Assembly: GCA_020850315.1 (NCBI GenBank)
Contig: JADZEY010000087.1
Span: 16,136 to 80,135, forward strand
DNA length: 64,000 nucleotides
From: Armatimonadota bacterium
GTDB taxonomy: Bacteria > Bacteroidota > Ignavibacteria > OLB7
Direction of reading: 5' to 3'
Part shown: positions 54,992-63,001 of the stretch, one piece after another
How positions within the stretch are numbered: position 1 is the stretch's first letter
How the letters are laid out: each line of letters begins with the position of its first letter
The notes under the pieces: generated by a model
Told to the model about the DNA's origin: nothing
Databases searched by the model: none
What the model saw: the letters and a program-made list of their open reading frames with translations, nothing else
Position numbers and translations under genes: made by a program

Positions 54992-55806
54992 ACCGCAGGC
55001 TGAAAAACCTGTGGCCACCGCAAGCACGGTGTTTCTTTCTGCTCTGCTCCCTTCCTGCACCTCTCGGTTTGTCGTGGTTTTGTCGTGGTGCATTGGCGTT
55101 GCTACGGTTGTAATTTTGCAACCGTGAACAGCGCAATGAGTTAGGGCATAGCCCTTCGCCATCACAAAGGCTCTGCATTCTGTTCAAGTAACTGGCTGGG
55201 GATTATTCCGTGGGGAGTAGATCTTTTACTTTCTCTTTTGGCAATGGCTCCGTCTTTGGCAAACCGATGCACCACATTTCCACGGTTGCCAGCATTGCAT
55301 CTCTATTATGTTGCTGACGGAACAATGCCGTTGTGATAAAAGAGAGTTCGCCGCAAGGAGGGCCCTGGTTGTGGTTCATCCTGCAACCAGGGCTGCGGTG
55401 GCAGTGTGCTGCCTGAGCAGTTGCTGCATTGTTCTCCTTTTTTTTTCTCGACTCCATCCCCAATTCACCCACGTTTGCGCGCCGATTCGCACCAATCGGC
55501 AACCTTGCATTCTTGCATCAATGTGGACGGCTACGCCGCAGCAATCATTATGCGCCGTTGAAGCCGTTGCCGGAGAATGCTTGCGGAACTTCCTGTACTA
55601 CAAACTATCGCCACGGCAAACAGGCGTTGGGCTGAACAACATCTGCCCGGCAGCACGTTGCCACCGATACACCTGCCACAACACCAATCGCACTGTGGCA
55701 ATCGGGCTTACGATACCACCAACTGCTGACCACCACGGTTAGCAGCAACGCCGCACTATCATATTTATCCACTCACTGTACCACAAGGGAGAGAGGGAGC
55801 ATATCT
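54992..55806. other. 815-bp gap without a supported gene
   Basis: No convincing coding region. GCCCTGGTTG (55362-55371) and CAACCAGGGC (55384-55393) form a perfect 10-bp hairpin with a 12-nt loop. The low-quality short ORFs here have atypical composition. GGGAG before 55807 serves the metzincin gene. Confidence 0.5.
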
Positions 55807-56877
55807 ATGCCTACTTCAACACGAAAGGGGAAACCCGCAACAGCCGCAACCACCCCCACCCGCCCGCACTTCTGCACCGACCGATTGCCAGCCCACGAGC
55901 TTGCACGCCCGCAGCTTACGATTGGGCGCGGCGGCGGGGCACGTGCGATTATTGTCATCAGCAAAATGTGGCCAAACGGCTCGACGCTTCGGGTGCGATT
56001 TATGGGGGGAACTGCCGCGCAGAAAAATCTTGCCCGCCAGCAAGCACTGTGGTGGACTGAGCACGCCAACCTGAAATTTGATTTTAACGATGCCCCCGAT
56101 GCCGAAATCCGCGTGGCATTCAACCCAAACGATGGCGCGTGGAGCTTCATTGGCACCGACTGCAAAGGGATTCCGCTGAACCAGCCCACAATGAATCTTG
56201 GGTTCATGGATGGGGGAACCGCTGCCCACGAGTTCGGCCACGCGATTGGATTGGGGCATGAGCATCAGAACCCAAGGGGAGGGATCCAGTGGAACGAAGC
56301 AAGGGTGATCCAGGATCTAAGCGGCTCGCCAAATTTCTGGGATGAAGCCACCATCCGCCACAACGTCATCAACAAGTACAGCACCAACCAGATTAGGGGA
56401 ACGGAGTTCGATGACAACTCTATCATGCTCTACTTCTTCCCTGCTTCCTGGACTCAGGGCGGTATGGCAACCCACGCCAACGAAGTGCTTTCCGAATTGG
56501 ATAAATCGTTCATCGCTTCCTCGCAGGCGTATCCAAAAACAGATGTCGGTGGGGCCCCTGCGCCGGTCGTGTTGAAAACAGATGGAACCCCAAAATCAGC
56601 ATCCATCGGGAAAACTGGAGAAGAGGATCTGTTCAGCTTCAAGGTGACAAAAGCTGGGCGATATGTGGTTGAGACCGGCGGCACCACCGATCTGGTGATG
56701 AAGCTCTACGGTCCGAATAATCCCACAGCACTGATTGCCGAGGACGACGACAGCGGCGTTGCCCTGAACGCCCGCATCATCGCCACACTGCTGCCCGGAA
56801 CCTACCTTGTTCAAATCCGCCACTACAACCTGAACAACGGGACAGGGAACTACACCGTGAGGGTGCGAAAAGGATAA
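55807..56877 (+). CDS. Metzincin metalloprotease with C-terminal PPC-like domain
   Basis: 356 residues. The extended zinc motif is complete: HEFGHAIGLGHE (141-152), ligands His141, His145, His151, catalytic Glu142. The Met-turn is SIMLYFF (Met207), as in astacin/matrixin-like M12/M10 enzymes. FDFNDAPDAEIRVAF and RVRFMGGT precede the site as in matrixins. Residues ~270-354 (FSFKVTKAGRYVVETGGTTDLVMKLYGPN, IATLLPGTYLVQIRHYN) form a pre-peptidase C-terminal (PPC) beta domain. No signal peptide or pro-domain cysteine switch is visible. A good ribosome binding site (GGGAG) precedes the ATG, and a terminator follows, so this is its own unit. Confidence 0.88.
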   Translation: MPTSTRKGKPATAATTPTRPHFCTDRLPAHELARPQLTIGRGGGARAIIVISKMWPNGSTLRVRFMGGTAAQKNLARQQALWWTEHANLKFDFNDAPDAEIRVAFNPNDGAWSFIGTDCKGIPLNQPTMNLGFMDGGTAAHEFGHAIGLGHEHQNPRGGIQWNEARVIQDLSGSPNFWDEATIRHNVINKYSTNQIRGTEFDDNSIMLYFFPASWTQGGMATHANEVLSELDKSFIASSQAYPKTDVGGAPAPVVLKTDGTPKSASIGKTGEEDLFSFKVTKAGRYVVETGGTTDLVMKLYGPNNPTALIAEDDDSGVALNARIIATLLPGTYLVQIRHYNLNNGTGNYTVRVRKG

Positions 56878-56892
56878 CCGAGGAACACCAAC

Positions 56893-56932
56893 TGCGGGAG
56901 GGGATGCCCCCCCTCTCCTCCCGCACTCTTTT
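56893..56932 (+). terminator. Terminator of the metzincin gene
   Basis: TGCGGGAGG (56893-56901) pairs with CCTCCCGCA (56917-56925); CTCTTTT follows. It separates the metzincin from the caspase-fusion operon. Confidence 0.75.
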
Positions 56933-56975
56933 CAGAACCAACTCACCATAGATGAATGACGACAGCCTACGGATC

Positions 56976-57010
56976 AATGACTACGGACTACTGACCAATA
57001 ACTACTAACC
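56976..57010. repeat. Heptamer tract before the caspase-fusion gene
   Basis: Five consecutive 7-mers (AATGACT, ACGGACT, ACTGACC, AATAACT, ACTAACC) end 9 bp before the start codon at 57020. They share the A-N-T/C-G/A-A-C pattern of the tracts at 6571-6650. Confidence 0.6.
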
Positions 57011-57019
57011 AGCATCACT

Positions 57020-59809
57020 ATGCCTCCTCCATTTAAACAACTACAACCAACAGGGCTGGCGGCGTTTGTTGAAAGCTACCCATTCCGCCGCCAGATCACC
57101 GAGGTGCATCTGCACCACACGTGGCGGCCAAACCACAGCCAGTACAAGGGCCACCAGACCATTGTGGCCATGTACAATCACCACACACAAACCAACGGCT
57201 GGAGCGACATTGCCCAGCACGCCACCGTTGCCCCCGACGGCACAATCTGGCTGGGGCGAAATTGGAACTCACCCCCAGCCAGCGCAAGCGGCCACAACGG
57301 TTCGGCAGCGTTCGGGCCGTTTATGATTGAAATGATTGGGGACTTCGACAAAGGGAACGATGTTCTGCAAGGTGCGCAGTTGGCGGGGGTGTTGGAGCTA
57401 CTTGCACGCATCCAACTTCGCTTCAATCTTCCCCCCGAAAGTCTCCGATTCCACAACCAGATGTCGGGCAAAACTTGCCCCGGCAGTGGCATTGATCGGC
57501 AATGGTTGATTCGGGAACTGAAAGCCCACACCGCCACGGTGAAAAAAGCCGCGCTAACCCCATCGCAGCACCGAAGCCCGTTTGCAGCAACCACACTGCA
57601 AGTGTTCGATATGGTGAACGAGCACAGCAGCCGCACCACCGCCACCGACCCCGCCGATGCTGAGTTGAAAGAATCGGACAACCCCACCCTGCATGATCTT
57701 TCATCAAGCGGGAACTACAATCCTGCCGCTGGCGTGCGCGGCGGGGCCGAGCTTTCGGCCCAGACGTTGGCCGACCTTCGCCAGTACGTTATCAGCCTTA
57801 CCGGGGGGATGCTCTCCTCCAGCGGAATCTTGACCACCGACAAAGGTGATGTTGACGCGATTTTTCAGCAACACCTTCCTGCCCAGCTACAGAAACGCCG
57901 CGCTGCTGGCCAGAAGCTCCACATCCTTTTTTACGCCCACGGCGGATTGGTGAGCGAGTCGAACGGCTTGAAGATTGCGGCTCACCACATCCCGTGGTGG
58001 GTTCAGAATGGTGTCTATCCTATCTACTTCATCTGGGAAACTGGGTTGTTCGAGACGATTGGGGGGATGCTGAAGAAAGCAATCTCGGAAGTACTCCCAT
58101 TTAGCCGTGGCACACGTGACCTTTGGGATCACACCACCGATCCCATCATTGAAGGCGCAGCACGTGCCGCCCATGGACACCAAATTTGGGGGGGAATGAA
58201 GCAGAGCGCGATGGCGGCAAGCAGCGCCGCCGGCGGGGCCAACTACGCCGCCCAGCAGTTAGGCCAGTTCCTGCAATCCAGCGGCGATTTGAAGGATATT
58301 GAGCTGCACGCGGTTGGCCACAGCGCGGGGTCCATCTTCCACTCCTACTTCCTTCCAACGGCGTTGGATGCTACCAACGGGCAGCCTTTCCAGACGCTCC
58401 AGTTCATGGCCCCGGCAATTCGGGTGGATGAGTTCAAGTCGCGGCTGGTGGGGAAGTTAGGCGCGGGGATCAACCACCTTGCAATGTTCACCATGAAGAA
58501 AGATTTTGAGCGGGATGACAACTGCATGGCGGTCTATCGGAAATCACTCCTCTATCTGATTCATCACGCCCTTGAGCCGGAACTGGAAACGCCGATACTT
58601 GGATTGGAAGAATCGGTGCGGAGCGACCGCCAATTGCAAACATTGTTCGGGCTGCGTGGAGCCCCAGCCGCCAATACGGAGGTCATCTGGTCCTCCACCT
58701 CCGAATCCAGCGGGCGGAACGCCACACGCGCAACCACCCACGGCGGTTTCGACGACGACGCGCCAACCATGGAAAGCATCCTGCGCCGCGTCTTGGGCCT
58801 CAGCGATTCGGATTCGCTAAAGCTACCGTTCCCCGTTCAGCGTTCGGTGGCTGCCAGCGCGCTCCGCTCGTGGGAAGGGCAGGTAGATTGGCCGGAAGGC
58901 TTGCGAATGATCGGCACGGGGTTGGCTGCGCCACAGCCACAAACATCAACATACAAGAGCACAGGTGGGAATGCCACGATCATCCCTACTTCTGGCAATC
59001 GTCGCGCGCTTTGCGTGGGGATCAACCAGTACAGCGGTGGGGTTCCCGCACTGAACGGCTGCGTTTCCGATGCCATGCTCTGGAAGGCAACGCTGGAATC
59101 GCTCGGTTTCCAGATCACCCTTCTGACAGACGAAGCCGCCACACGCCACGGCATCCTAACAAGCCTTCAGCAGCTTGTGGAATCCAGCCGACCGGGGGAT
59201 GTGATCGTGTTCCAGTACGCCGGCCATGGAACCCAGCTGCGGGATATCAACGGTGATGAGGCCATGCAAGATGAACGTGACACACTTGATGAAGCCTTCG
59301 TCCCGATTGACTTCGGCCAATCCGCCTGCATCATTGATGACGACATTGCGGCAATCACCGCCCAACTTCCCAGCGGGGTGAACCTTACTCACTTTATTGA
59401 CTGCTGCCACTCCGGCACTGTCAGCCGGATGGTGGCTGGTGCGCGCACCAGTCGCCAGGGTATTCCTTCCCGTTCACGCTTCGTGGCCGCCACACCGCTG
59501 ATGGAGCAGCTGAATGAAAATCTGCGCAGCCAACTGCCAAAAAACAGCAGGGCAATCAGCGAACGCGCCCAGCGCGACATCCTGTTCAGCGCCTGCACGT
59601 CGCGCCAAACAGCAAAGGAACACGGCACGCAAGGGGATTTCACAAAGGCCGCAACGCAGGTGCTGGCCCAGTACGGGATGAGCATCAGCCATGCCGATTT
59701 CTTGCGGCTGACCACCACCTCCTTCAATGGATGGGACGACCAGACCCCAGAGCTGTGGTGCGACGACCTTCTGAAGCATCGCTCGCTACTCCATCCCCTT
59801 CTACCATAG
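57020..59809 (+). CDS. PGRP/amidase - alpha/beta-hydrolase - caspase fusion protein
   Basis: 929 residues, three catalytic domains. (1) Residues 1-170: N-acetylmuramoyl-L-alanine amidase/PGRP fold, EVHLHHTWRP (zinc His32/33), NGWSDIAQHATVAPDGTIWLGR, and H145-x7-C153 in RFHNQMSGKTCPG, the spacing and Lys of T7 lysozyme. (2) About 285-530: alpha/beta-hydrolase, LHILFYAHGGLVSES and nucleophile elbow GHSAGS (Ser435). (3) About 655-900: caspase-like C14 domain, RRALCVGINQYSGG, catalytic His736 in YAGHGTQ, Cys796 in DCCHSGT, with the acidic ERDTLDEAFVPID loop. No signal peptide, so the location of the amidase is puzzling. First gene of a three-gene operon; gaps are 13 bp and -4 bp. Probably a stress, defence or interbacterial effector. 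Confidence 0.88.
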   Translation: MPPPFKQLQPTGLAAFVESYPFRRQITEVHLHHTWRPNHSQYKGHQTIVAMYNHHTQTNGWSDIAQHATVAPDGTIWLGRNWNSPPASASGHNGSAAFGPFMIEMIGDFDKGNDVLQGAQLAGVLELLARIQLRFNLPPESLRFHNQMSGKTCPGSGIDRQWLIRELKAHTATVKKAALTPSQHRSPFAATTLQVFDMVNEHSSRTTATDPADAELKESDNPTLHDLSSSGNYNPAAGVRGGAELSAQTLADLRQYVISLTGGMLSSSGILTTDKGDVDAIFQQHLPAQLQKRRAAGQKLHILFYAHGGLVSESNGLKIAAHHIPWWVQNGVYPIYFIWETGLFETIGGMLKKAISEVLPFSRGTRDLWDHTTDPIIEGAARAAHGHQIWGGMKQSAMAASSAAGGANYAAQQLGQFLQSSGDLKDIELHAVGHSAGSIFHSYFLPTALDATNGQPFQTLQFMAPAIRVDEFKSRLVGKLGAGINHLAMFTMKKDFERDDNCMAVYRKSLLYLIHHALEPELETPILGLEESVRSDRQLQTLFGLRGAPAANTEVIWSSTSESSGRNATRATTHGGFDDDAPTMESILRRVLGLSDSDSLKLPFPVQRSVAASALRSWEGQVDWPEGLRMIGTGLAAPQPQTSTYKSTGGNATIIPTSGNRRALCVGINQYSGGVPALNGCVSDAMLWKATLESLGFQITLLTDEAATRHGILTSLQQLVESSRPGDVIVFQYAGHGTQLRDINGDEAMQDERDTLDEAFVPIDFGQSACIIDDDIAAITAQLPSGVNLTHFIDCCHSGTVSRMVAGARTSRQGIPSRSRFVAATPLMEQLNENLRSQLPKNSRAISERAQRDILFSACTSRQTAKEHGTQGDFTKAATQVLAQYGMSISHADFLRLTTTSFNGWDDQTPELWCDDLLKHRSLLHPLLP

Positions 59810-59822
59810 TTGTGATGAACCG

Positions 59823-61724
59823 ATGAACAATCATCAATCACAACATCGTGCTGGTTCGCCAACAGGCTTCAAGTTGGGGGAGCGTGTGGAGCGCGCGGTT
59901 CATGCCCGCCCGTACGACCGCAAGCCGGAGGACCCAATCTACCGCCCGCTCCACATCTACACGCTGGATCCATCGGTCTCGCGGTTGGATGGAGCCATTG
60001 CCACCGTCAACGTCCCCTACGAAAAACTACAGCCGGGGCCAACGGGGAAGTTGTTTCTGGTGGATGACCGCAACGACACCACCGGCGAGCAGTACCAAGC
60101 CGCCAACTTGGATGACCCCAAGCTGCTTATCACCGATGGCTTCTCTCCTTCCCTTTCCGAGCCCCGATTTCACCAGCAGATGGTGTATGCCGTGTGCAGC
60201 TTGGTTCACGCGGCGTTCCGGCGGGCACTGGGGCGCGACATCGCTTGGGGATACCGCGTGGCATCCCCGGAAGAAACCGGCAGCGGCAACCCCGACCCCG
60301 CACGGCTACGGATACGCCCCCATGCCTTCGAGGGGGCAAACGCCTACTACGACCGCGAAAAGGGCGAGCTTGTGTTCGGATATTTTCGGACCCAAGAAGC
60401 AACGGGTGAGCTTCCCGGCGGAACAGTGTTCACGGCACTCTCGCACGATATCATCGCCCACGAAATGACGCACGCGTTGCTGGATGGGCTTCGGGCGCAC
60501 TTCTTCTTCCCCAGCAACCACGACGTTCCCGCCTTCCACGAAGCCTTTGCCGATTTGGTGGCAATCTTCCAGCACTTCACCTATCGCCAAGTGTTGATCC
60601 AGGCGTTGAAGAAATCGGGGGGGAAACTGGAGCAAGCAAAATTTCTGACCGAGATTGCTGGCCAGTTCGGGCGGGCGATTGGCGGAAGCAACTCACTCCG
60701 CACCGCCACTGATCTTACCGACCAGACCACCGATGGGGTTGTGCATCAGCCGCCCCGCTACGCCGATGCCGGCACCGAAGCGCACCAGCTTGGATCGGTG
60801 CTGGTGGCCGCAGTGTTCGAGGCGTTCCTTGTGCTGTTCAAGCGGAAAACCGACCGCTACTTGCTGCTTGCAACCAACGGAAGCGGCATTCTTCCCGCCG
60901 GGCAAATCCCCTACTACCTGATTGATGTGTTGGCCGAAGAAGCCAGCGATCTTGCCAGCCAGTTCCAAACCATCTGCGTGCGTGCGATTGACTTCTGCCC
61001 GCCGGTAGATATTGAGTTTGGCGATTTCCTTCGCGCCGTCATCACCGCCGACTGCGACCTGGCCCCCGACGACCCCTGGGCCTACCGCGAAGCATGGATT
61101 GCTGCCTTCCGGCGGCGCGGTATCTATCCCGAGGGGGTGGAGAATTTATCGGAGGAGGCACTGTGCTGGGGTGGCCCGCTGCGGAACGTTCCGCCAGTTC
61201 GCGAACTCAGCTTTTCCGCAATGCAATTCGACGGTGATCCAAGCCGCCCGGCAGGGGTGAACGAGCTACGGCGGCAAGCCAGAGAGATTGGAAAGATGGT
61301 AACTGATCCGGAGCTGATGGAGGAGTTCGGGTTGGTTCCCCCCGGCGACCAACGGCTGGGTGCCGACACCGTGGACCTTCCCGAAGTGGAGTCGGTCCGG
61401 CTTGCGCGCCGCGCCGGCCCCGATGGAGTAATCGTTTTCGATCTGGTTGCCGAAGTAACCCAATGCCGCACCGTCCACGACCCTATCGGCCAGTGGTGCT
61501 TCTTCGGCGGCGCAACCATCATCCTTGATCCTTCGGGGGGGATTCGGTACGTCATCTCCAAAAGCCTACTAAGCCAGCGGCGGCTGGAGCGCGCACGCCA
61601 GTTCGCAAAAACTTCTTCGCTCTGGGGTCTATCCAACGGCAACCGCCATCCGCTGGAGAACATGACAAAACGGATGCACGAACAGCAGAAGAATCAACAA
61701 CCAACAGCAAAGGGCACAGCATGA
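59823..61724 (+). CDS. Gluzincin (thermolysin-like) metallopeptidase
   Basis: 633 residues. Zinc site HEMTHALLDGL (His213, Glu214, His217) with third ligand Glu240 in FHEAFADLVAIF, the HExxH + ExxxD pattern of gluzincins (M4/M36-like). SHDIIAHEMTH is preceded by GANAYYDREKGELVFGYF, as in thermolysin-fold enzymes. The C-terminal ~200 residues (about 420-633) are of unknown type. There is no signal peptide or pro-region, unlike M4 enzymes, so cytosolic action or non-classical export is implied. It starts 13 bp after the caspase-fusion gene and overlaps the next gene by 4 bp. Confidence 0.85.
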   Translation: MNNHQSQHRAGSPTGFKLGERVERAVHARPYDRKPEDPIYRPLHIYTLDPSVSRLDGAIATVNVPYEKLQPGPTGKLFLVDDRNDTTGEQYQAANLDDPKLLITDGFSPSLSEPRFHQQMVYAVCSLVHAAFRRALGRDIAWGYRVASPEETGSGNPDPARLRIRPHAFEGANAYYDREKGELVFGYFRTQEATGELPGGTVFTALSHDIIAHEMTHALLDGLRAHFFFPSNHDVPAFHEAFADLVAIFQHFTYRQVLIQALKKSGGKLEQAKFLTEIAGQFGRAIGGSNSLRTATDLTDQTTDGVVHQPPRYADAGTEAHQLGSVLVAAVFEAFLVLFKRKTDRYLLLATNGSGILPAGQIPYYLIDVLAEEASDLASQFQTICVRAIDFCPPVDIEFGDFLRAVITADCDLAPDDPWAYREAWIAAFRRRGIYPEGVENLSEEALCWGGPLRNVPPVRELSFSAMQFDGDPSRPAGVNELRRQAREIGKMVTDPELMEEFGLVPPGDQRLGADTVDLPEVESVRLARRAGPDGVIVFDLVAEVTQCRTVHDPIGQWCFFGGATIILDPSGGIRYVISKSLLSQRRLERARQFAKTSSLWGLSNGNRHPLENMTKRMHEQQKNQQPTAKGTA

Positions 61725-62716
61725 GCAAGCGAATGAAGGTCCAAACGCTTGGGCTGATGATGATGGCCGTGGCACTGGCGGCGGTTGTTATCAACGAGAT
61801 CCGCCCGCTCCAGGGCAACAGCATCTACCTGCTGCTTGGTGCCGGGCTTGCGGGAATTCTTCCATATCTAAAATCCTTCAAGGCCGGTGGCGTGGAGGTG
61901 AACTTGCAGGAGTTGATTCAGGAAAAAATGCAGGAGGTGAAGCAGGAGGTGCAAGCTCAAGCAACGGAGTTGGAAAAAAAGGTAGAGCTACAAACCCAAG
62001 CGGTTCACGACGATGCTCGGGAACACTGGGCAAAAATTCAAACAACGCAATCCAGCTTGCAGCAGCAAGTGCACAGCGTGGCCGACGAAGCCGCACGCGC
62101 TGTAAAAAAACAAGCGCAGATGGTGAGAGAGCTTGGGGGGGTGCCAGGCGGAGCGCGAAGAGCAAGAACCAGTTCCAGTTCCCAATCCGCGCCAGAACTG
62201 ACAACGGAGACGCCAATGGAAACGCCAACAGAAACGGCAGAGCTACCAGAAGCAGTACGCCAAATGGAGGAGCCGCAAAACACTCCATCCCCCCAAGCAA
62301 CCGATGCTGCCTTGCAGCAGCTTGTCCGCAGCATACCAATCCCACCCGATCTGGTTCCCGACGACGACACATGGGCGTTGGTAGATCAGTTCAAGGACCT
62401 TCCCGAAGCCAATGCGGAGCGGGCCTTAACCGCCGAAGTTGTGGAAGATGAAGATGATCCCGACTGGTACCGGATCCAGCTGACGTTAGCTCCGGTTGGT
62501 GTGGGCGAGCCGATTGTTGGGCGGGTCTATTTCCTGATCCATCACACCTTCCCGCAAACGAAAGTTCCAGTAACCGCCAAGGATGGCCAAGCCACGCTGG
62601 AACGCTACGCCTACGGAGCCTTCACCGTAGTAGCCCTTGCCGACGGCGGCAAAACGCAATTAGCACTGGACCTATCCACACTCCCCGGCATACCGAAAGG
62701 GTTTGCGGAGGGGTGA
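61721..62716 (+). CDS. Two-helix membrane protein with coiled coil and YEATS-like domain
   Basis: 331 residues. Two membrane helices (about 8-24 and 34-50) form a hairpin, followed by a long coiled coil (60-135, QEKMQEVKQEVQAQATELEKKVELQ), a Ser/Thr/Glu/Pro linker (145-200), and a C-terminal domain (about 245-325). The last reads VYFLIHHTFPQTKVPVTAKD, ERYAYGAFTVVALADGGKTQLALDLSTLPG. This resembles the prokaryotic YEATS (pYEATS) domain described in conflict-system proteins. That assignment is from memory and not searched. The start overlaps the gluzincin stop by 4 bp (ATGA). It may anchor the protease complex at the inner face of the membrane and sense a signal. Confidence 0.75.
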   Translation: MSKRMKVQTLGLMMMAVALAAVVINEIRPLQGNSIYLLLGAGLAGILPYLKSFKAGGVEVNLQELIQEKMQEVKQEVQAQATELEKKVELQTQAVHDDAREHWAKIQTTQSSLQQQVHSVADEAARAVKKQAQMVRELGGVPGGARRARTSSSSQSAPELTTETPMETPTETAELPEAVRQMEEPQNTPSPQATDAALQQLVRSIPIPPDLVPDDDTWALVDQFKDLPEANAERALTAEVVEDEDDPDWYRIQLTLAPVGVGEPIVGRVYFLIHHTFPQTKVPVTAKDGQATLERYAYGAFTVVALADGGKTQLALDLSTLPGIPKGFAEG

Positions 62717-62736
62717 GGGGGGGCAAAACCTATCTC

Positions 62737-62900
62737 ACCTTACGCAGATGAAGACTTGCCGGCACGGTGGCTTGCTTCGATGCTCTTCTTCTCTTCGGCT
62801 CCCTCTCCCACCCGACCAATGGAGTGGAAGCAGTAGCATCACCTGTTTGGGAGAGGGCTGGGGTGAGGGCTGGCAGCGAACGAGGGCAGGTGCGTAAGGT
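62737..62900. mobile_element. MITE-like dispersed repeat, copy 2
   Basis: 164 bp, bounded by perfect 10-bp inverted repeats ACCTTACGCA (62737-62746) and TGCGTAAGGT (62891-62900). Nearly identical to 8743-8909, differing by substitutions, +3 and -6 bp. It begins 20 bp after the stop of the operon. Confidence 0.65.
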
Positions 62901-63001
62901 CAAGACCTACTTCTTTCTTACAACCGCTATCAACAACAAATCTGGTATCGAGCTGATATACAGAGCAAACCTTACCATTACCTACTCAATAGGAGTACCG
63001 C

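Noticed and set aside
55203..55502. 99-codon minus-strand ORF in the 815-bp gap
   Set aside because: Atypical composition, spans the hairpin, no ribosome binding site or motif; also true of the 144-codon plus ORF at 55308.
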